In this document: positions 1 to 7,564 of the stretch, piece by piece
Position numbering within the stretch: position 1 is the first letter of the stretch
Layout of the letters: the number at the start of each line of letters is the position of its first letter
From: Elusimicrobia bacterium GWB2_63_22
GTDB taxonomy: Bacteria > Elusimicrobiota > Elusimicrobia > Elusimicrobiales > UBA9959
Direction of reading: 5' to 3'
Assembly: GCA_001799735.1 (NCBI GenBank)
Contig: MGUA01000027.1
Span: forward strand, 1 to 64,000
DNA length: 64,000 nucleotides
Made by a program: the position numbers and the translations under genes
The notes under the pieces: model-generated
Database searches by the model: none
What the model was told of the DNA's origin: nothing
The model's input: the letters and a program-made list of their open reading frames with translations, nothing else

Positions 1-739
1 TGTTGATGGTGCTGTACTCCAGCTCGCCGGGCAGCAGCTTCTTCTCGTCGACGAGGCGGAAGATCTTGGGCACGGGCCAGGTGATCTTGGCGTTCTGCTC
101 TTCCATGCGCTTGACGGCCTTGGGAGAGAGGATGATGACGCCGTGCGCGGCTTCGCCGCCCAGCACTTTCTGCCAGGAGAAGGTGACCACGTCGAGCTTG
201 GTGAAGTCTATGTCCATCGCGAACACACCGGAGGTGGCGTCGCAGATCATGAGGCCTTCATGGTTCTTCGGGATCCAGTTGAGGTCCGGCACTTTTACGC
301 CGGAGGTGGTGCCGTTCCAGGTGAAGATGATGTCGTTCTGCGCGTTGGCCTTGGACAGGTCGGGCAATTTGCCGAAGTCGGCCTTGTACTCGTTGACGTT
401 CTTGAGCTTGAGGTATTTCACGGCGTCGGTGATCCAGCCTTTGCTGAAGGCTTCCCAGCCGAAGATGTCCACGGACCGGGGCCCGAGCAGGGTCCACATG
501 GCCAGTTCCACAGCGCCGGTGTCGGAGCCGGCCACTACGCCTATGCGGTAGTCGGCGGGCAGTTTGAGCACGGCCTTCATGCGGTCGGACACTTCCTGCA
601 GGCGGGCTTTGCCTTCCTTGGAGCGGTGGGAGCGGCCCACCAGGGCGTTCTTCAGCGCGTCCACGGTCCAGCCGGGGCGCTTGGCGCAGGGGCCGGAAGA
701 GAAGTTGGGGCAGTTGGGTTTTACTGTGGGTTTTTCCAT
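1..739 (-). CDS. serC: phosphoserine aminotransferase, C-terminus cut by the window edge
   Basis: Transfers the amino group of glutamate to 3-phosphohydroxypyruvate in serine synthesis. The ORF track omits it because the gene runs off the window, but the minus strand from ATG 739 reads 246 codons without a stop. The N-terminus has the block [25 protein letters not shown] further on contains the likely PLP-binding lysine of the SerC branch known from alphaproteobacteria and archaea. AGGAG lies about ten bases before the ATG and fixes the start. It is transcribed divergently from the PPDK_N gene. The plus-strand ORFs listed here are its shadows. Confidence 0.9.
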   Translation of the reverse strand, partial: MEKPTVKPNCPNFSSGPCAKRPGWTVDALKNALVGRSHRSKEGKARLQEVSDRMKAVLKLPADYRIGVVAGSDTGAVELAMWTLLGPRSVDIFGWEAFSKGWITDAVKYLKLKNVNEYKADFGKLPDLSKANAQNDIIFTWNGTTSGVKVPDLNWIPKNHEGLMICDATSGVFAMDIDFTKLDVVTFSWQKVLGGEAAHGVIILSPKAVKRMEEQNAKITWPVPKIFRLVDEKKLLPGELEYSTIN

Positions 740-880
740 GGTTAAGGATCTCCTGTTCGTATTCTTAAAGCCGGTGATTATATATAAACATAATTAAATT
801 CTTTTGACAACCCCGGCCGGGACCCCCGGATCGGGCCGTTTGGCGGGCACGGCCCCCGTTGCGTTTAGTAAAATATCAGC

Positions 881-3826
881 ATGCCCACTACCAGGAAACC
901 CAGCGATTTCGAGATAGAGTTCGGCGGCTTTGAAAAACTGATGCCCCACAGGATCAAGCACGTCCTGATGGTGGCTTCCCTCTACGACTCCTTCCTGCTG
1001 GCGGACGACGACCGGCTCAACGAGGCCCTTTTCGGCGAGATGACGGACACGGGCCGGGCCACCCCCAAGATAACCCGGGTGGCCACCGCGGAGCAGGCCA
1101 TGGAGAAGCTCAAGCGCGGCAACTACGACCTGGTGATAGCCATGATCCAGGTGGGCGAGACCGACATGGCAGATTTCTTCCGCGGGCTCAAGGCAGGGCG
1201 GCCGGACCTGCCGGTGGTGCTGCTCTCCTTCAACGTGCAGGACATCAAGAACATGCTCGACGAGGCCAGGGAGCTGGCCGACGGCATCTGCCTGTGGAGC
1301 GGCGACACCCGCATCTTTTCCGCCATCATCAACATCATCGAGGACGAGAGGAACTGCGACCAGGACTCCAAGGTGGGCGTGCAGGCCGTGCTGCTGGTGG
1401 AGGACAACATCAAGTTCTACTCCACCTACCTGCCCCTCATCTACAGCGAACTTATGAAGCAGACGCAGATAGTAATGGCCGAAGAACTTAACCCGGCCAA
1501 GAAGAACCTGCGCCTGCGGGCGCGCCCGAAGATACTTTTCTGCAGCACCTACGAGGAAGCCTGGGCCCTTTACGAAAAATACAAGGACAACCTGCTCGGC
1601 GTGATCAGCGACATAGAGTACCCCATGGGCGGCGCCTGCCACAGCGAGGCCGGGCTGGAGCTGACGAGAAAGATCAAAGCCGACAAACCCGACATGCCGG
1701 TGCTGCTGCAGTCCTCCAACGCCCGCATGGCCGGCCGGGCCGCCGAGCTGGGCGCCGCCTTCGTGCACAAGGCGGCGGCGGACCTGTCCAAGCAGCTGCG
1801 CGCCTTCATCCTGCGCTATTTCGGCTTCGGCGACTTTATCTTCACCGACACCCACGGCATGGAGATAGCCAGGGCGGCCGACCTGCACACCATGCTTAAA
1901 CTGCTCAAACTGGTGCCGGTGGAGTCCATCCTGTACCACGCCGGGTGCAACCATTTCTCCAAGTGGCTGCTGGCCCGCACCGAGTTCGAGGCGGCCTACA
2001 ATATCCGCCCCAAGCGCATCTCCGAGTTCGGCAACCCCGAGGGGCTGCGCAAGTACCTCATCGAGACGCTGCACCAGTTCATCTATAAGACCCAGCTGGG
2101 CACCGTGCTGAAGTTCGACCGCAAACAGTTCGACGACACCACGCCCCTGGTAAAGATAGGCGCGGGCTCGATAGGCGGCAAGGCCCGCGGGCTCGCCTTC
2201 GTGGACTTCCTCCTCAGCAAGACCGACCTGGAGAACCGCTGGCCCGGCGTCACGGTGAACGTGCCCAGCACCATAGTGATAGCCTCGGACGTCTTCGATT
2301 TCTTCATGGAGCAGAACGCGCTGGACTCTGTCGCCTGCGACAGGCATACGAGCGAGCAGGTGGCCGCGGCCTTCGAGAAGGCCCGCCTGCCGGATTATGT
2401 CGCGCGCGACCTGGAGGCGGTCATCGAGAAACTGGAAGGGCCGCTGGCGGTGCGCTCCTCCTCGCTGCTCGAGGACTCCAAGACCCAGCCCTTCGCCGGC
2501 GTGTACAAGACTTACATGCTGCCCAACAACCACCCGGACCCGGCCGTGCGGCTGGAGGAACTGAAGCGGGCCATAAAGTTCATCTACGCGTCGGTCTTCT
2601 CCGCCGAGGCCTGCGCCTACCGCAAGCTCAACCCCTTGATCCCGGACGAGGAAAAGATGGCCGTTGTCATACAGCGGGTGGTCGGGCGCCCCTATGGCGG
2701 CGGGCGCTTCTATCCCGCTTTCTCCGGCGTCATGCAGTCCTACAACTACTACCCGGTACCGCCGCTGGAAGCCGAGGACCCGATAGCGCACATAGCGCTG
2801 GGCCTGGGCAAGACCATAGTGGAGGGCTACACCGCGCTGCGCTTCTCCCCCGCCCACCCGCAGAACCTGCACCAGTTCTCCACGCTGGGCGACTTCCTGG
2901 CGAACTCGCAGAAAAAGTTCATGGCCCTCAGCCAGGACCCCGCCACCGGGCCCCTGCGCTATGACGAGGAGCCGGCCCTGCTGACCGCCGGCATCGAGGA
3001 GGCCGAGGCCGACGGCTCCCTGGAGCTGGTCGGATCGAGCTACTCCGCCGAGAACGACCGCGTCTACGACGGCATCTCCACCCCCGGCCGGCGCCTGGTG
3101 ACCTTCGCCCCGATCCTCAAGAACGGCGAGCTGCCCCTCTCGGACATCCTGATGGAGATCTCCGCCCTGGGCAAGGAAGCCATGGGCTGCAACATCGAGA
3201 TAGAGTTCGCCTGCGACTACGACAGCGAATCCGGCAAGGCGGCCTTCAACATCCTGCAGATGCGGCCGATGGTCTCGCGCAGCCCCGTAAAGAAGGTCTC
3301 GCTCAAGGACCTCAAGCCGGAAAGCCTGCTCTGCCTGAGCCGCCAGGCACTAGGCAACGGCGCCCACCGCGACGTGCGCGACCTGGTCTACGTGATCCCG
3401 GAAAAGTTCGACGCGCTCAAGACCCGCGATATCGCCGAGGAGATCAACGTTCTAAACGCGCGCCTGCGCGCCGAGGAGCGCCCGTACATCATCATCGGGC
3501 CCGGGCGCTGGGGGTCCAGCGACCCGCTGCTGGGCATCCCGGTCAAGTGGAACCACATCTCCGGGTCCAGGATCATAGTGGAGGCGGCTTACGGCGATTT
3601 CATCGTGGACCCGTCCTACGGCACGCATTTCTTCCACAACGTCACCTCGCTCGGCCTCGGCTACCTGACGGTGCACGAGACCGCGCCGGACTCCTTCATC
3701 AACTGGGATATGATAAAAGCCACCAAGCCCGTCAGCGAGGCGGCCTACATCCGCCACGTGCGCTTCGATACCCCCCTGGACATCCGCATCGACGGTTCGG
3801 AGGGCAGGGGCGCCGTGTCGGTCTGA
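881..3826 (+). CDS. receiver-PPDK_N fusion protein (PEP/pyruvate-binding ATP-grasp domain)
   Basis: A 981-residue cytoplasmic protein. Residues about 25-150 look like a receiver domain without a phosphoacceptor Asp. Residues about 167-310 form a second receiver with the acidic VEDN loop, the Asp in VISDIEYP (about 244) and a conserved-type Lys in FVHKAA. From about 423 comes the nucleotide-binding half of PEP synthase/pyruvate phosphate dikinase (KIGAGSIGGKARGLAF, later LAVRSSSLLEDS). The C-terminus carries a block with IIIGPGRWGSSDPLLGIPV. I see no histidine swivel domain and no TIM-barrel PEP-binding domain, so it cannot be a complete PEP synthase. Family relatives are annotated only as PEP/pyruvate-binding proteins. 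A signal-controlled phosphotransfer role is inference. The ATG sits about 6 bases after a TAAAAT box. Confidence 0.8.
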   Translation: MPTTRKPSDFEIEFGGFEKLMPHRIKHVLMVASLYDSFLLADDDRLNEALFGEMTDTGRATPKITRVATAEQAMEKLKRGNYDLVIAMIQVGETDMADFFRGLKAGRPDLPVVLLSFNVQDIKNMLDEARELADGICLWSGDTRIFSAIINIIEDERNCDQDSKVGVQAVLLVEDNIKFYSTYLPLIYSELMKQTQIVMAEELNPAKKNLRLRARPKILFCSTYEEAWALYEKYKDNLLGVISDIEYPMGGACHSEAGLELTRKIKADKPDMPVLLQSSNARMAGRAAELGAAFVHKAAADLSKQLRAFILRYFGFGDFIFTDTHGMEIARAADLHTMLKLLKLVPVESILYHAGCNHFSKWLLARTEFEAAYNIRPKRISEFGNPEGLRKYLIETLHQFIYKTQLGTVLKFDRKQFDDTTPLVKIGAGSIGGKARGLAFVDFLLSKTDLENRWPGVTVNVPSTIVIASDVFDFFMEQNALDSVACDRHTSEQVAAAFEKARLPDYVARDLEAVIEKLEGPLAVRSSSLLEDSKTQPFAGVYKTYMLPNNHPDPAVRLEELKRAIKFIYASVFSAEACAYRKLNPLIPDEEKMAVVIQRVVGRPYGGGRFYPAFSGVMQSYNYYPVPPLEAEDPIAHIALGLGKTIVEGYTALRFSPAHPQNLHQFSTLGDFLANSQKKFMALSQDPATGPLRYDEEPALLTAGIEEAEADGSLELVGSSYSAENDRVYDGISTPGRRLVTFAPILKNGELPLSDILMEISALGKEAMGCNIEIEFACDYDSESGKAAFNILQMRPMVSRSPVKKVSLKDLKPESLLCLSRQALGNGAHRDVRDLVYVIPEKFDALKTRDIAEEINVLNARLRAEERPYIIIGPGRWGSSDPLLGIPVKWNHISGSRIIVEAAYGDFIVDPSYGTHFFHNVTSLGLGYLTVHETAPDSFINWDMIKATKPVSEAAYIRHVRFDTPLDIRIDGSEGRGAVSV

Positions 3827-3834
3827 ACCGCGCT

Positions 3835-3873
3835 AAAAAAAAGAAGAGCCGCTTTCGGGCGGCTCTTTTTTTT
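3835..3873. terminator. bidirectional intrinsic terminator
   Basis: Stem AGAGCCGC/GCGGCTCT with T8 on the plus strand and A8 before it, so it can end both the PPDK_N gene and the convergent minus-strand operon. Confidence 0.85.
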
Positions 3874-3887
3874 GCGCGCGGCGCGGG

Positions 3888-4517
3888 TCAGCGGCTTATA
3901 TAGTCCAGCCCCTGCCCCGTCTCCCTGACTACCGGAACCCCGTAATCCCAGATCCCCAGCGAAAGCACGTCCTTCATGAACGCCTTGCGGCCGGACTGGC
4001 CGGCCCGCTCCCATTCCGGGGACAGGTCTTTGAGCGAGCTGCGCAGCAGGAAGTCGCGCAGGCCCTCGTCGAAATTGCGCTTGATGTCGTCCACCAGAGG
4101 GGAGATGGAAAGGCGCACCCTCTTGCGGTATTCCGGCGTGGCCGGAGAGACCACCCCCCCGCCGCCGGGCGCCGCCGGCGCGCTCTTTTTTTCCCTGGCG
4201 ATTATCAGCCGCCAGGGGTTGGTCCTGAGACCGTAATAATTAAGCCGAGTATTCTCGGTTATATCCCAGGAAACTATGGCCCTCACCCCTTCGGTAATGA
4301 GCCCGAGGCGGGGCCGGAAAGAGAGCAGGTCGGAAAAATCCCAGCGCAGGGAATAATCCAGCCCGACCCTGGAATCATAGGAGTCTTTGGTAATGTTCAG
4401 CGTGAGGGGGCTCTGCGCGGCAGGAGCGGTGGAAACCTCCATGGCCGGCTGCGCCACGGCGGCGGCCGGGAGAAGGAGCAGGGCGCAAAGCCCCGCCAGG
4501 CCCCGGCGGCCGGCCAC
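3888..4517 (-). CDS. secreted protein of unknown function
   Basis: 209 residues with a Sec signal peptide (about 22 residues, hydrophobic core then VAQP). The mature part has alternating polar and hydrophobic stretches (DYSLRWDFSDLLSFRPRLG) that suggest beta strands, a Gly/Pro-rich linker and a helical C-terminus. I do not recognise a family. It is the last gene of a three-gene minus-strand operon and starts directly at the stop codon of the upstream lipoprotein, so the two are probably co-translated. A cell-envelope role with its two neighbours is inference. Confidence 0.65.
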   Translation of the reverse strand: MAGRRGLAGLCALLLLPAAAVAQPAMEVSTAPAAQSPLTLNITKDSYDSRVGLDYSLRWDFSDLLSFRPRLGLITEGVRAIVSWDITENTRLNYYGLRTNPWRLIIAREKKSAPAAPGGGGVVSPATPEYRKRVRLSISPLVDDIKRNFDEGLRDFLLRSSLKDLSPEWERAGQSGRKAFMKDVLSLGIWDYGVPVVRETGQGLDYISR

Positions 4518-5732
4518 CTAGAACCCTTCCCGGTTATACCGGTCGAGCAGCTCGCCGGCCAGGCGGCCTTCGGGATTGAGCTTCAGGGCCTCGTCCAGGG
4601 CCGCTTTGAACTCCGCCTCAAGCTTGGTGGTATTCCTGAGCCTACCCCCCTCAACGGCCCGCAGCGCGGCCAGGTCGGCCGCCTTGAGGGCGTAAACTTC
4701 TCCCAAAAATTTTTCGGGCTTGACGAACGGCAGCACGCTGCCGCTCCCGGCCTCTATAACTTCCCGCGCGCCGCCGTAGGCCCTGTAGAGCAGCCCGGAG
4801 GCGGTCTTGCGGTCGCCGCCGACGGCGGCCAGCGAAGCCCCTTCCTGGAAATCGGTTTCGGCCAGCTGGCGCCGGGCGTCGGTCAGGCCGGGGTAGTGGT
4901 TGAGCGCGCCCTGGTAGAAAGCGCGGGCCTTGGAATACTCTTTCTTCACCAGGGCGGCGTTGCCCTGCACGGACAGCTCTACCGCCTTGCGGAAAGGCTC
5001 CTCAGCGGCGGACCTGGCGTTGAAGTCCAGGACTCTTTTGAGCGCCTGCGGGTCGCGCAGGGCGTCGGCGGACGCCACCTCGGCGGCGGAACTCAGCGCC
5101 TGCGGGGCGGAGCTCTTGAGCGACGGGTCGGAGGCGGCCAGGCGCTGCGCTTCGGCCTTCAGGGCCTGTACGCTGGCGGCCGCGGCGGAGTAGGCCGCGG
5201 CCTTCTCCAACAGCACTTCCGGAGATTTGTTGAGGGCCAGGTAGCCTTCGGACTCGAGCCAGGGCAGGGCCGAGGACCGGGCGGTGAGCGCGGCCAGCAG
5301 GCCGCAGTAACGGGCGGCCGCCTCCCCTGGCACGCCCTGGGCCTGCGCGGCCTGCGCCTCAAGGCCTCCGGTATCTCCGCGCGCGGAGAGAAAATCTATC
5401 ATGGCCAGCCGGGCGTGCCAGTTGGCCGGGTTGGCGGCCAGGACTTTTTTAAGAGAGGCGGCCTCCAGCTCCTGCGCCCTGGCGTAGCCGTTCCTGGCCG
5501 CGGCGGCCGAAAGCTCCTCGAGCAGCTCCACCGCGCGGTCGGAACCCGGCGCGTAGGAAAGGGCCTTGTCGATGCTGGCGAAAGCGGCCTCAATGTCGGC
5601 CGGGGCGGGGCTGGAGGAGGCGATAGTCCGGCGCGCCTTGCCGAGATGGTATTCGGCGGCTTTCTGCTTGAGTATGCCGCACCCGGAGAGGGCGGCCGCC
5701 AGGAACAGCAGGGAAAGTTGCCTGAATTTCAT
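4518..5732 (-). CDS. TPR-like lipoprotein
   Basis: 404 residues with a type II signal peptide ending in the lipobox LSGC (Cys18), so it should be a lipid-anchored envelope protein. The rest is Ala/Leu-rich and helical with degenerate tetratricopeptide-like pairs (for example YSKARAFYQGALNHYPG), suggesting a protein-interaction solenoid. It is the middle gene of an operon: its ATG overlaps the flavin-reductase-like stop by four bases (ATGA), and the next gene abuts its own stop. The specific function is unknown. Confidence 0.75.
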   Translation of the reverse strand: MKFRQLSLLFLAAALSGCGILKQKAAEYHLGKARRTIASSSPAPADIEAAFASIDKALSYAPGSDRAVELLEELSAAAARNGYARAQELEAASLKKVLAANPANWHARLAMIDFLSARGDTGGLEAQAAQAQGVPGEAAARYCGLLAALTARSSALPWLESEGYLALNKSPEVLLEKAAAYSAAAASVQALKAEAQRLAASDPSLKSSAPQALSSAAEVASADALRDPQALKRVLDFNARSAAEEPFRKAVELSVQGNAALVKKEYSKARAFYQGALNHYPGLTDARRQLAETDFQEGASLAAVGGDRKTASGLLYRAYGGAREVIEAGSGSVLPFVKPEKFLGEVYALKAADLAALRAVEGGRLRNTTKLEAEFKAALDEALKLNPEGRLAGELLDRYNREGF

Positions 5733-6232
5733 TTAAAGTGTTCCGCCTTTATGATTTTCCCGAAGTAGAGCGTATGAGGGACTTCGCCGGGCTGGTAATA
5801 CTTGGCAAGGGCCTGCGGCGACAGCGCTTCGCGGCTGAGCCCGGAGGCGCCATACATAGCGCACTGGTAGACCAGGGCGCAGCCGTCGAGATATTTCACG
5901 CCTTTCACGGCGCCGTCTTTCAGCTTCAAGCCGCAGACGCGCAGCTTGTCGTACTCGCGGCCTGACTTGGTGCCGCAAAAGGCCAGCTCTTTTTTAAGTT
6001 CGCCGGAACGCGGCACGCAGACGGAGAAATGGGTGGCGGTCTTGAGCATGTCGAAGGTGTGGCGGGAAGGGCGCACCAGCACGCTCATTATGGGTTCCCC
6101 CCAGATGACGCCGAGCTGGGCCCAGCCTATGGTCATGGCGTTCACGCGCCCCTTCGCGTCCTCCACCACGAGGAAAGCCCCCGCTCCCTCGAGCGCGGCG
6201 CACAGCTCTTTAAAATTATCGTCGTATCTCAT
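5729..6232 (-). CDS. flavin reductase-like FMN-binding protein
   Basis: 167 residues resembling the flavin reductase-like split-barrel family. NAMTIGWAQLGVIWGEPIM and SVLVRPSRHTFDML match the FMN-binding strands, and FSVCVP and CGTKSGREYDK follow in the usual order. The likely role is FMN binding and electron transfer. The partner oxidoreductase is not in this window. It is the first gene of the operon with the lipoprotein and secreted protein (ATGA overlap). Coupling of a cytoplasmic flavoprotein to two exported proteins is odd and unexplained. Confidence 0.8.
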   Translation of the reverse strand: MRYDDNFKELCAALEGAGAFLVVEDAKGRVNAMTIGWAQLGVIWGEPIMSVLVRPSRHTFDMLKTATHFSVCVPRSGELKKELAFCGTKSGREYDKLRVCGLKLKDGAVKGVKYLDGCALVYQCAMYGASGLSREALSPQALAKYYQPGEVPHTLYFGKIIKAEHFK

Positions 6233-6249
6233 AAGTTATAGCGAAGATG

Positions 6250-6411
6250 CGGTTTGCCCGGAGGTCCGGGCCGGGACATCCCCCACAAACCCGTTGGGGA
6301 AGGGGGGCCCCGCTTCGGGGGGGAACCGCGCAACGGTTCCCTGCAGTCCGGGTTTGAGGGGGATGCCCCGGCTTGGACCGACTTTGCATCCCGCGGTCCC
6401 GGCAAACCGGG
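6250..6411. repeat. large imperfect palindrome between tdh and the flavin-reductase operon
   Basis: The gap of about 180 bases holds long interrupted inverted arms. CGGTTTGCCCGG near 6250 faces the complement of CCGGCAAACCGG-type sequence near 6400, and CATCCCCCACAAACCC (6277-6292) faces GGGTTTGAGGGGGATG (6350-6365). Inside is a second hairpin, GGAACCG/CGGTTCC. There is no T-tract, so it is not a simple terminator. It may be a MITE-like insertion or a structured RNA. No coding signal is seen. Confidence 0.6.
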
Positions 6412-6413
6412 AA

Positions 6414-7448
6414 CTAGCGGATCGTAGTCCAGTCGAGGATGATCTTGCCGGATTTGCCGGAGGACATGATCTCGAAGCCTTCCTTGAAGTCCTTGGCCGC
6501 GAAGCGGTGCGTGATGACGGGCTTGATGTCCAGGCCGCTGGTCAGCATGGCGCACATCTTGTACCAGGTCTCGAAGATCTCGCGCCCGTAGATGCACTTG
6601 AGCGTGAGCGCCTTGAAAATGACGTTGCTCCACGGGATGGTGGTGTTGGGCGGCAGGATGCCGAGCAGGGCGAGCTTGGCGCCCATCTTCACGTTGGCGA
6701 TCATGTCGTTGAAAGCCTGCGCGTTGCCGCTCATCTCCAGGCCCACGTCGAAGCCTTCGGTCATGCCGAGCCGCTTCATCACCTCGGGCAGTTTTTCCGT
6801 CCTCGAGTCTACGACCGTCTTTATACCAAGCCGGCGGGCCAGGTCCATGCGGTAGTCGTTGACGTCGGTGATCACCGTGTGGCGCGCGCCCACGTGGTTG
6901 GATATGGCGCCGGCCATAATGCCTATCGGGCCCGCGCCGGTTATCAGCACGTCCTCGCCTATCAGGTCGAAGGAGAGCGCGGTGTGCACCGCGTTGCCTA
7001 GCGGGTCCAGGATGGCGGCCTCGTCGTCGGAAACGCCCTCGGGCAGCGGGAAGACGTTCTCGGCCGGGATGGAGAGGAATTCGGCAAAGCAGCCGGGCAG
7101 GTTGACGCCCACGCCCTTGGTGTTGATGCAGAGATGGCGGTGGCCGGCCTTGCAGTTGCGGCAGTGGCCGCAGACGATGTGGCCCTCGCCGGAGACCCGC
7201 TCGCCGACGAAATGCCCTTTGACGTTCTTGCCGAGGGCGGCGATCTCGCCCACGAACTCGTGGCCCACGTGCATGGGCACCGGGATGGTCTTCTGGGCCC
7301 AGTCGTCCCACTGGTAGATGTGGATGTCGGTGCCGCAGATGGCGGTCTTCTTTATCTTGATCAGGACGTCGTTGTCGCCGTGTACGGGCTCCGGCACGTC
7401 CTCCAGCCACAGGCCTTTCTCAGCGTGTTTTTTTACGAGGGCTTTCAT
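6414..7448 (-). CDS. tdh: L-threonine 3-dehydrogenase
   Basis: Zinc-dependent medium-chain dehydrogenase oxidising threonine to 2-amino-3-ketobutyrate with NAD. It has 344 residues, the usual length. The catalytic zinc site shows as CGTDIHIY and GHEFVGEI, and the structural zinc cysteines as [15 protein letters not shown]. The Rossmann motif is [10 protein letters not shown], and [12 protein letters not shown] is typical of Tdh. AAGGAG lies upstream of the ATG. A TATAAT box at about 7497-7502 (minus strand) is a plausible -10. No kbl partner is adjacent, so the next step of threonine breakdown would be encoded elsewhere. Confidence 0.93.
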   Translation of the reverse strand: MKALVKKHAEKGLWLEDVPEPVHGDNDVLIKIKKTAICGTDIHIYQWDDWAQKTIPVPMHVGHEFVGEIAALGKNVKGHFVGERVSGEGHIVCGHCRNCKAGHRHLCINTKGVGVNLPGCFAEFLSIPAENVFPLPEGVSDDEAAILDPLGNAVHTALSFDLIGEDVLITGAGPIGIMAGAISNHVGARHTVITDVNDYRMDLARRLGIKTVVDSRTEKLPEVMKRLGMTEGFDVGLEMSGNAQAFNDMIANVKMGAKLALLGILPPNTTIPWSNVIFKALTLKCIYGREIFETWYKMCAMLTSGLDIKPVITHRFAAKDFKEGFEIMSSGKSGKIILDWTTIR

Positions 7449-7564
7449 AAATTCGGTCTCCTTGCGGCGTACGGCCCGGGGCCCGGGCCTTTTTTACATT
7501 ATACCGATTTAATATACATCCCAAAAGCCGGCAGGCGCGGGCAAAAATGCTAATCTGTACTCCT

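Noticed and set aside
700-745. Possible frameshift at the T-run near the serC start
   Set aside because: A first reading suggested a -1 slip site. Checking against the track ORF 143..745 fixed the T-run length, and the frame runs from ATG 739 without a break.
794-2872. 692-residue minus-strand ORF
   Set aside because: GC-rich shadow of the PPDK_N gene, with no domain and low-complexity His/Gly/Val/Leu composition. Same verdict for the long antisense ORFs at 7550-10021, 39352-42270, 43114-45123 and 46167-47543.
5946-7001. 351-residue plus-strand ORF
   Set aside because: It reads across the flavin reductase gene, the palindromic gap and tdh on the opposite strand. It has no domain and overlaps two confident genes.
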